Assembly: GCA_029881015.1 (NCBI GenBank)
Contig: JAOUNK010000187.1
Coordinates: 1 to 6,648, forward strand
DNA length: 6,648 bases
Direction: 5' to 3'
Origin: Gammaproteobacteria bacterium
GTDB lineage: Bacteria > Pseudomonadota > Gammaproteobacteria > Steroidobacterales > Woeseiaceae
Part shown: piece after piece, positions 1 through 5,687 of the stretch
Layout of the letters: each line of letters opens with the position of its first letter
Numbering within the stretch: the first letter of the stretch is position 1
Notes under the pieces: generated by a model
Seen by the model: the letters and a program-made list of their open reading frames with translations, nothing else
Told to the model about the DNA's origin: nothing
The model's database searches: none
Program-made: the position numbers and the translations under genes

Positions 1-415
1 CCGAGCCCATCGAGCCGCCCATGAAACCGAACTCAAAAGCGCAGACGACGACCGGTTGTCCGAACAAGGTGCCTGTCGCCGATACGAGTGCATCTTTTTC
101 GCCGGTCTTCTTCTGCGCCTGCACGAGGCGATCGCGATAGCGTTTGCTGTCCCGGAACTTGAGCGGATCTTCCGGCTCGAGCTGGGCCGACAGCTCCTTC
201 TGGGAATTTCGGTCGAGGAAGAAACCCAGGCGCCGGCGCGCGCCGATGCGCATGTGGAAATTGCACTTGGGGCACACATGGAGGTTGCGTTCCAGCTCAT
301 TGCGATACAGTTGCGCATCGCAGCTCGGACACTTGATCCAGACGCCTTCCGGCACCGACTTTCCGCGTTTCTCAGTGCTGATGCGCGATGGCATCAATTT
401 CTCTAACCAGCTCAT
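1..415 (-). CDS. accD: Acetyl-CoA carboxylase carboxyltransferase subunit beta, N-terminal part (3' end beyond window)
   Basis: Beta subunit of the carboxyltransferase half of acetyl-CoA carboxylase. With AccA it moves the carboxyl group from carboxybiotin to acetyl-CoA, giving malonyl-CoA for fatty-acid synthesis in the cytoplasm. The frame stays open from ATG 415 to the window edge (138 codons). The N-terminus MSWLEKLMPS matches the conserved AccD start. A four-cysteine zinc ribbon is visible: C29-P-S-C32 and C48-P-K-C51, spaced as in E. coli AccD. The following LERNLHVCPKCNFHMRIGAR stretch and the later FEFGFMGGSMGS, the start of the crotonase-like fold, are also typical. The start lies 7 bp after the truA stop and has no convincing Shine-Dalgarno, so it is probably translationally coupled to truA. 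No better in-frame start exists just upstream. The missing part should hold most of the catalytic domain. Identification is secure; only completeness is unknown. Confidence 0.96.
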   Translation of the reverse strand, partial: MSWLEKLMPSRISTEKRGKSVPEGVWIKCPSCDAQLYRNELERNLHVCPKCNFHMRIGARRRLGFFLDRNSQKELSAQLEPEDPLKFRDSKRYRDRLVQAQKKTGEKDALVSATGTLFGQPVVVCAFEFGFMGGSMGS

Positions 416-422
416 CGGAGAA

Positions 423-1205
423 TCATAGCCGGAAGGGGGGGCAACAGCCAGTCGCCGGAACGCCGAATGCAGCCGGATACTCGACGCCGACAAGCGTCAG
501 CCCGTGCGCCGGCGCGGCAATCCCACCCGCTTTCCGATCGCGGCTTTCCAGGACGTCACTGATCCACTCGACGCGCTCCTCTCTGCGTCCGACCGTCGCG
601 ACCGTTCCCATGATATTGCGGACCATATGCTGCAGGAACGCGTTCGCCGTGACGCGTAACGTTATCCAGTCTCCCTTGCGGGTGACCGAGATATCCGTCA
701 GGTTGCGCACCGCCGTGTTCGCCTGGCATCCGGCCGCGCGAAAGGCAGAGAAATCGTGCTCGCCCAGCAGGCGCTGCGCCGCCTCGTGCATCAGGGCCAC
801 ATCGAGCGGTTCATACACCCACCAGGCGCGCTTGCGATGCAGGGCCGAGCGCTGCAGGCGGTTCAGGATCAGGTATCGGTAGCTGCGCGAGGTGGCCGAG
901 AAGCGGGCATGAAAATCGTCCGTGACAGGCGCGACCCAGCCGACATTGATATCGTCCGGAAGATTGGTGTTGGCGCCCAGCAGCCAGCCACGCTCGCTGC
1001 GCTTGCTGTCCGTATCGAAATGGACAACCTGGTCGGTCGCGTGCACGCCCGAATCCGTGCGGCCCGCACAAACGACTTCTACAGGGTGATTCGCGACGAC
1101 GCTGAGCGCTTCTTCCACGCGCTGCTGCACACCGAGACCGGTTTTCTGGCGCTGCCAGCCGTTATACGACGTGCCATCGTATTCAATACCGAGCGCGACG
1201 CGCAT
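423..1205 (-). CDS. truA: tRNA pseudouridine(38-40) synthase TruA
   Basis: Converts uridines 38, 39 and 40 in the anticodon stem-loop of tRNAs to pseudouridine. The 260 residues are close to the E. coli length of 270. Visible family marks are the N-terminal IEYDGTSYNGWQRQ, the catalytic block AGRTDSGVHA with nucleophile Asp51, the DDFHARFSATSRSYRY motif whose Tyr109 corresponds to the conserved active-site tyrosine, YEPLD, and FLQHMVRNIMGT near residues 190-201. All key residues are present, so it should be active. The ATG at 1205 is preceded in frame by TAA at 1220-1218, so the start cannot lie further upstream. A weak AAGAG (1219-1215) stands 9 bases before it. The gene follows fimV after 21 bp and is probably on the same transcript. 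Its last codons contain a run of seven C (441-435), discussed under findings. The tail after GVEYP (about 20 residues) is not conserved. Confidence 0.97.
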   Translation of the reverse strand: MRVALGIEYDGTSYNGWQRQKTGLGVQQRVEEALSVVANHPVEVVCAGRTDSGVHATDQVVHFDTDSKRSERGWLLGANTNLPDDINVGWVAPVTDDFHARFSATSRSYRYLILNRLQRSALHRKRAWWVYEPLDVALMHEAAQRLLGEHDFSAFRAAGCQANTAVRNLTDISVTRKGDWITLRVTANAFLQHMVRNIMGTVATVGRREERVEWISDVLESRDRKAGGIAAPAHGLTLVGVEYPAAFGVPATGCCPPFRL

Positions 1206-1226
1206 GCTGCGGCACTCTTACGAGGC

Positions 1227-4200
1227 CTAGCTCGGCAGCGAATCGAGCAGCTGCTGTGCCTGCTGGCGCTGGCTCTCGTCGCCTTCGTCGAGAACTTCCT
1301 CGAGAATGCTGCGCGCACCGGCCGGGTCACCCATATCGACGTAGGCGCGTGCCAGATCGAGCTTCGTACCCACCTCGGTCATCGTCCGCGCTTCGTGCAG
1401 GTCGTCGTTCATGTCCTCCGGCGAGATTTCCATCGTCGGCACTTCGGAAGTTTCCTCCAGCCGCGTCGGACGAGGCTGTTCGACCGTCGCGTCGTCCCGC
1501 GGCTGCTCAACCGTGTCGCCGATTTCACTGAGCTGCAGCGCTGCCGTCAGATCGTCCAGGTCGAGGTCCATGTCGGTCTGTGCGACGGCCGGCATCTCAC
1601 CGGTCTCGTCAAGGCTCGAAACGCCCGTGAATGCCTCTGGCGGCAGGGCTTCGGTCTTGGCGAAGTCAAAGTCGTCATCGTCCTCGTCCAGTGGCGCGAG
1701 CATGGTCACGGCATCACCCGATACCTCGGTATCCTCGTCGCCGTAGGCGGGTGCGAGCAGCGTCGCGTCGTCATCCGCAATATCGGCATCGAGGCCGAAC
1801 CCGGTGTCGACGGCCATGTCATCACTCAGCACCTGCGTGCGGCCGGTGGCCTCCAGCAGGTCAATGTCAATCGAGGTGTCGGTCTCGGACTCTTTCTCAA
1901 CGTCCATTAAGGGCATCCTGCCCGTTTCGTCGGGAGCCAGGCGCATGCCTGTGCCGGAGACATTGAGGTCGCCGAAACCCAGTGAATCGTCGATTCCCAG
2001 GTCGCTACCGGTCACATCGTCGTCATCGGCAAGCTCTTCATTGATGCCCGTATCGGCAAGTGCTTCGTTAGTCCCCGTGATATCGAGATCCAGCTCGTCG
2101 AGATTTATCTCCGCCGTCGCATCGGCATCCTGCCCGCTCTCAAAAATAGCCCCACCAAGCGCCTCGTCCAGTGACGGCAGCTCGGAAGTCCCGTCCAGGC
2201 CTTCGAACTGCTGTTCGATGGTTGGCGTCTCGACCGTGGGCTCCACTGCTACCCGCATCTCGGCCGTCGAGTCGAGAGTTGCCTCTGCAGTTTCTGAATC
2301 TTCTGCGATCGCAGTCCGTTCGCCCGTCGCTTCATCAAACAGGAAGTCGATACCACCCGTGGCATCGTTCCCGTCGCCACCGAGGTCAATGACGTCGGTC
2401 TCCGGCAGCCCGCCGCCACCGAGGTCGATAACATCGGTCTCCGGCAACCCATCGCCACCGAAGTCCATATCCAGTTCGCCGGCCTCGTCCATCTCCGATT
2501 CGAAGGACAGGTCGACAGCCTTGGTTGCGCCGGCCACGCCAGCACCGGCAAAGAGCTCGTGGTCTGCCGCAATTTGCTGACCCATAATGACGATCTTGTC
2601 CCAGAGCGCGGAGCCGCCGCCGCCCACGGCCGCCTTGAGACGCCCGGCAGCGTCGACAAATGCATCCTGGTTACCCCAGACGAAGTAGATTTCGCAGAGC
2701 TTGGACATCAGCGCCGTGTCGTTAGGATCTGACTCGAGCGCACCGTTTACGAGGTCCGCCGCCTGGTCATACAGGCCGTAAGCCATGTGGAAGTCGGCTT
2801 CGGCCAGCGGGTCGGTCTGGTCGAGGTTGACCGCCGTTTCGCTGCTAAATGTGTCTTCGAGCGAACCGAATCCGCCCGTATCGCCAGTTGCCGCTTCGAG
2901 ATCCGGTGCCGGCGCCTCGATCGTCTCGATACCTTCGCCATACTCCGGTTCCAGCGGACGTATACCGGAGTCCTGCTCGACGACGACGATTGACTCGTCG
3001 TCACGGGTCGGTGCCCGCAAGGTCTCAGTGGCGGCCATCCCGCCCGCGGCCAGCTCATCGCTGTCCAGCGTTTCCCACGGCCGGTCGTCACCATCGTCGT
3101 CGCCACCGCGACGCACAAACCAGAACAGCAGGCCGGCGACAGCGATCAGCGCTGCACCGATCCACACCCAGAAATTGTTCAGGAATCCGAGGATCTGATC
3201 GACGATACCCGGCTCGCTGGCGCGCGGGGTGCGAATCTCGGTCGGCGGCGGTGTCGCGTCCGCCGCTTCGTCATCGACGGCTTCGTCATCTGCAACGATC
3301 TCATCGACAACCTCGTCGCCGGTGAATTCGTCGTCGGCAACGCTCACATCATCGACGGGAGGCTCGTAGGTTTCGCCACGAATGTCGGCAAGTTCCTGTC
3401 GCAACGTGGCAAGTTCGTTGTCCCGAATCTCGATGAGCGACTGCTGGTCGGGCACATCGGCGGCTTCGAGCTCGGCGATGCGGTTTGCCACTTCCTGTTC
3501 GCGCGTGAGCGGTTCGGTCGTGCCGAGTTCGTCGTCGTAGTCGAGACCGGCCGGTTCTTCGTCAGGCGGCACAAGGACCAGGCTGGGGCGCGTCTCGGTC
3601 GTGTCCGGTACGGTCGTATAACCCGAATCCGTCGACGTATCGGCGGAAACATCCGTTGACGTATCCGCGGAGGACGTGTCTGGCGCGGTGTAGCCCGCCG
3701 GACCGCCCCACTCCTCGTTATGTTGTCTGACGGCTGCAAATGCCTCGCCGCGGCTGATCTGGAATACGGCGTCAGCACTTGGAATGTTCAACGACGTACC
3801 GGCTTTCAGGCGATTGATGTTGCCGGAAAATGCCTGCGGGTTTGCCTCGAAAATGGCAATCATCGTCTGGTTCATCGACAGGCGGCTGTCGGGGCGCATG
3901 CGGCTTGCAATGCCCCACAGGGTGTCCCCGCGCTGGACCTCGTACTCACCGGCGGGCGTCCTCGAGTAGCCCGATTCGCCCGGCACAGGCGGTGGCCTGT
4001 AGCCGTCCGGCTCATCGTCGGCTACCGGTGCCGGCGGCGGGGTTACCCGCGGCTGACTCGGCGGCGTCGCGCGTTCCTGGCGCGGCGTCGGTGCCGGCTG
4101 CTGACGTTCGATACGGGCACTGTCCGTTGGCGTCGCGCGGCGCGGCGCCTCCACGGCCGGAGCCTGCTGAACGGCGGGCGGCGCATAGGTCGGCGGATCC

Positions 4201-4580
4201 AGTAGCACCGTGTATTCGCGCAACAGGCGGCCGCTCGACCACGTCGCCTCCACAAGAAACGTCAGGAAAGGTTCGGTAATCGGTGAACGGGACCGTACCT
4301 GCACCACGGCGCCATTCGGGCCGTCCGGCAACACGTTGAACTCGATTCCCTGCAAATAAAACGGTCGATCGATGCCATACCGCTCGAAAGTCTCGGCTGA
4401 GGCCAGTGAGACACTGAGGTTCGCCAGCTCTTCAGGCGTGGCCGACAGCAAATCAATCTCGGCTCGCAGCGGTTCGTTCAGCGCTGAATCGAGATTGATA
4501 TCACCGAGTCCAATGGCCCAGACCTCGCTCGACAGCAAAATCACAAGTGCAAGCGAGATACGCGTAAGACATCGCGACAT
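1227..4580 (-). CDS. fimV: FimV/HubP-family polar hub and type IV pilus assembly protein
   Basis: Large inner-membrane scaffold. In Pseudomonas and Vibrio/Shewanella relatives (FimV, HubP) it binds peptidoglycan, marks the cell pole and supports type IV pilus assembly, twitching and polar protein placement. Domains in its 1117 residues: signal peptide 1-22 (likely cut after VWA); FimV N-terminal domain 23-130 (GLGDINLDSALNEPLRAEI); proline-rich linker 131-205; one LysM domain 212-268 (YEVQRGDTLWGIA); Thr/Ser/Asp-rich segment 298-330; predicted coiled coil about 358-402; acidic linker 405-445; transmembrane helix about 470-489 followed by RR, giving a periplasmic N-half and cytoplasmic C-half; TPR-like segment 590-650; long acidic, repeat-bearing region 690-1060; FimV C-terminal TPR domain about 1061-1115 (KLDLARAYVDMGDPAGARSI). 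It is longer than P. aeruginosa FimV (919 residues), mainly by low-complexity acidic sequence. The start has a good GGAGA ribosome site. First gene of a probable fimV-truA-accD unit. Confidence 0.96.
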   Translation of the reverse strand: MSRCLTRISLALVILLSSEVWAIGLGDINLDSALNEPLRAEIDLLSATPEELANLSVSLASAETFERYGIDRPFYLQGIEFNVLPDGPNGAVVQVRSRSPITEPFLTFLVEATWSSGRLLREYTVLLDPPTYAPPAVQQAPAVEAPRRATPTDSARIERQQPAPTPRQERATPPSQPRVTPPPAPVADDEPDGYRPPPVPGESGYSRTPAGEYEVQRGDTLWGIASRMRPDSRLSMNQTMIAIFEANPQAFSGNINRLKAGTSLNIPSADAVFQISRGEAFAAVRQHNEEWGGPAGYTAPDTSSADTSTDVSADTSTDSGYTTVPDTTETRPSLVLVPPDEEPAGLDYDDELGTTEPLTREQEVANRIAELEAADVPDQQSLIEIRDNELATLRQELADIRGETYEPPVDDVSVADDEFTGDEVVDEIVADDEAVDDEAADATPPPTEIRTPRASEPGIVDQILGFLNNFWVWIGAALIAVAGLLFWFVRRGGDDDGDDRPWETLDSDELAAGGMAATETLRAPTRDDESIVVVEQDSGIRPLEPEYGEGIETIEAPAPDLEAATGDTGGFGSLEDTFSSETAVNLDQTDPLAEADFHMAYGLYDQAADLVNGALESDPNDTALMSKLCEIYFVWGNQDAFVDAAGRLKAAVGGGGSALWDKIVIMGQQIAADHELFAGAGVAGATKAVDLSFESEMDEAGELDMDFGGDGLPETDVIDLGGGGLPETDVIDLGGDGNDATGGIDFLFDEATGERTAIAEDSETAEATLDSTAEMRVAVEPTVETPTIEQQFEGLDGTSELPSLDEALGGAIFESGQDADATAEINLDELDLDITGTNEALADTGINEELADDDDVTGSDLGIDDSLGFGDLNVSGTGMRLAPDETGRMPLMDVEKESETDTSIDIDLLEATGRTQVLSDDMAVDTGFGLDADIADDDATLLAPAYGDEDTEVSGDAVTMLAPLDEDDDDFDFAKTEALPPEAFTGVSSLDETGEMPAVAQTDMDLDLDDLTAALQLSEIGDTVEQPRDDATVEQPRPTRLEETSEVPTMEISPEDMNDDLHEARTMTEVGTKLDLARAYVDMGDPAGARSILEEVLDEGDESQRQQAQQLLDSLPS
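2370..2459 (-). repeat. 39-bp tandem repeat inside fimV (13-residue unit)
   Basis: Two adjacent 39-bp units (2421-2459 and 2382-2420) differ at 6 of 39 positions. They encode GGDGLPETDVIDL and GGGGLPETDVIDL (residues 708-733), followed by a partial third copy, GGDG. Most base differences are synonymous, so the amino-acid unit appears conserved. The repeat sits in the acidic cytoplasmic region just after the TPR-like segment. Confidence 0.9.
3624..3671 (-). repeat. 24-bp tandem repeat inside fimV (8-residue unit)
   Basis: Two copies of SADTSTD followed by V or S (residues 304-319) lie in the low-complexity Ser/Thr/Asp segment between the LysM domain and the coiled coil. This part is predicted to be in the periplasm and probably forms a flexible spacer. 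Confidence 0.8.
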
Positions 4581-4594
4581 AATGTATTTTCTCC
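4581..4594 (-). promoter_or_regulatory. Ribosome binding site of fimV
   Basis: On the minus strand GGAGA (4594-4590) stands 9 bases before the ATG at 4580-4578. It is the clearest Shine-Dalgarno in the window and fixes the fimV start. It contrasts with the weak sites before truA and accD, which fits those two being read by coupling behind fimV. Confidence 0.75.
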
Positions 4595-4605
4595 AAACCC
4601 TTCGA

Positions 4606-4636
4606 AGCCCCCTTTAGCGACATCCAGTCGGGGGCT
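4606..4636 (-). other. GC-rich hairpin in the asd-fimV intergenic region (fimV leader)
   Basis: On the minus strand AGCCCCC (4636-4630) can pair with GGGGGCT (4612-4606), a 7-bp stem. Inside it GAC (4629-4627) can pair with GTC (4621-4619) around a 5-base loop. It is followed by TCGAAGGGTTTGG, not a U-run, so it is a poor intrinsic terminator for asd. It would lie within the 5' leader of a transcript from the promoter at 4650-4678, about 12 bases before the fimV ribosome site. It could therefore act as a leader structure, a weak attenuator or a 3'-end stabiliser of the aroC-asd message. The pairing is directly visible; the function is inferred. Confidence 0.45.
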
Positions 4637-4649
4637 GATGTGCCTGCGA

Positions 4650-4678
4650 ACTATAGCTTATAGATAGTTTTTTGCCAA
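4650..4678 (-). promoter_or_regulatory. Predicted sigma70-type promoter for fimV-truA-accD
   Basis: Minus-strand -35 TTGGCA (4678-4673), 17-base spacer (4672-4656), -10 TATAGT (4655-4650). Each hexamer has five of six consensus bases and the spacing is optimal. The spacer is AT-rich, unlike the surrounding coding DNA. The -35 and most of the spacer overlap the last codons and stop (4660-4658) of asd. A start about 6-7 bases beyond the -10 (near 4643) would give a leader of roughly 63 bases carrying the hairpin and the GGAGA site. This would let fimV be expressed independently of aroC-asd. It is a pattern match only, without experimental support. Confidence 0.6.
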
Positions 4679-5680
4679 TATTTCAGCAATTTGGACGCTA
4701 TTTAGAGCCGCGCCCTTACGTATGTTGTCGGCGACCACCCAGAGATTGATTCCACGTGGATGCGAGATGTCCTCGCGGACTCTCCCCACGAAGACGGGGT
4801 CGGTTCCCGAGCTCTCGGTCACCGCGGTCGGATATTCCCCGGTTGCAACGCCATCAAGCACTTGTATCCCGGGTGCCCTCGCCAACAAATCAAGCACGTC
4901 GGCAGCGGAAATCTTGTCCCTCGTTTCGATATGGACAGCCTCGGAGTGGCCGAAAAATGCCGGGATGCGCACGGCCGTCGGATTGACGAGAATTTCCTCA
5001 TCTTCCAGTATCTTGCGCGTTTCCCACACCATCTTCATCTCTTCCTTGGTGTAGCGGTTGTCCTGGAAGACGTCGATATGCGGGATGCAGTTGAAGGCAA
5101 TCTGCTTTGCATCGCCCTCGATCTCGAGCGGCCGTCCGTTGAGCAGGGCCGTCGTCTGGCGTACGAGTTCCTCCACGGCGCTGCGACCGGCCCCTGAGAC
5201 CGCCTGGTAGGTACAGACGTTGATGCGCTCGATGCCCACGGCGTCATAAATCGGCTTTATCGCCACAAGCATTTGAATTGTCGAACAATTCGGGTTCGCG
5301 ATGATGCCACGGGCCGGGTACCGCGCAAGCGCGTCCGGGTTGACCTCGGGCACGACCAGCGGGATATCGTCGTCATAGCGAAAGTGCGACGTGTTATCGA
5401 TGACGACACAGCCCGCCTCCGCCGCCTTGGGGGCATACTCGGCCGATACGGACCCGCCCGCGGAAAACAGGCCGATCTGCACGGTCGAGAAGTCGAAGCC
5501 GGCGAGATCCTCGACGTTGAGTTCACGATTGCCGAAGCTGACCGTCTTGCCGACGGAACGCTCACTGGCCAGCGCATGGACGTTCCCGACCGGGAAATCG
5601 CGCTCGGCGAGTATCTCCAGCATGGCTTCGCCGACGACGCCCGTGGCGCCGACGACGGCGATATCGAATTGATCTGGCAT
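4658..5680 (-). CDS. asd: Aspartate-semialdehyde dehydrogenase (Usg-like branch, catalytic residues intact)
   Basis: Reduces aspartyl-4-phosphate to aspartate-4-semialdehyde with NADPH, the branch point toward lysine/diaminopimelate, threonine and methionine. With the start at ATG 5680 the protein has 340 residues, normal for the family. The nucleotide-binding loop is GATGVVG (11-17). SHFR (98-101) carries the phosphate-contact arginine. NPNCST (129-134) holds the nucleophile Cys132. TYQAVSGAG (157-165) holds the conserved Gln159, and RIPAFFGH (238-245) carries the Arg and the likely catalytic His245. The frame is open further upstream to an ATG at 5803, but that 41-residue extension lies inside aroC and is rich in Trp, Arg and Ser, so it is rejected. 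MPDQFDIAVV is the expected N-terminus. The start is 4 bases after the aroC stop, with AGGA overlapping that stop. The sequence resembles the asd2/Usg branch rather than the classical E. coli Asd. Confidence 0.95.
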   Translation of the reverse strand: MPDQFDIAVVGATGVVGEAMLEILAERDFPVGNVHALASERSVGKTVSFGNRELNVEDLAGFDFSTVQIGLFSAGGSVSAEYAPKAAEAGCVVIDNTSHFRYDDDIPLVVPEVNPDALARYPARGIIANPNCSTIQMLVAIKPIYDAVGIERINVCTYQAVSGAGRSAVEELVRQTTALLNGRPLEIEGDAKQIAFNCIPHIDVFQDNRYTKEEMKMVWETRKILEDEEILVNPTAVRIPAFFGHSEAVHIETRDKISAADVLDLLARAPGIQVLDGVATGEYPTAVTESSGTDPVFVGRVREDISHPRGINLWVVADNIRKGAALNSVQIAEILAKNYL

Positions 5681-5687
5681 GTTCCTA
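5681..5687 (-). promoter_or_regulatory. aroC stop / asd ribosome-site overlap
   Basis: On the minus strand the junction reads TAGGAAC then ATG. The aroC stop TAG (5687-5685) shares its AG with the only purine-rich Shine-Dalgarno-like AGGA (5686-5683) before asd. The spacing from AGGA to ATG is only 2 bases, short for an independent site. This suggests asd is initiated mainly by ribosomes that have just finished aroC. Confidence 0.55.

Noticed and set aside
756..1910. Plus-strand open frame of 384 codons opposite truA and fimV
   Set aside because: It is antisense to two well-identified genes and spans the junction between them. It has no recognisable domain or good ribosome site. Long antisense frames are expected in GC-rich DNA.
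1804..2580. Plus-strand open frame of 258 codons, extremely Ser/Pro-rich
   Set aside because: Its composition is the mirror of the acidic (GAC/GAT/GAG) codons of FimV on the other strand. No independent coding evidence.
4606..4636. Intrinsic terminator for asd
   Set aside because: The GC stem exists but is followed by TCGAAGGG rather than a run of T. It is kept only as a hairpin of unknown role.
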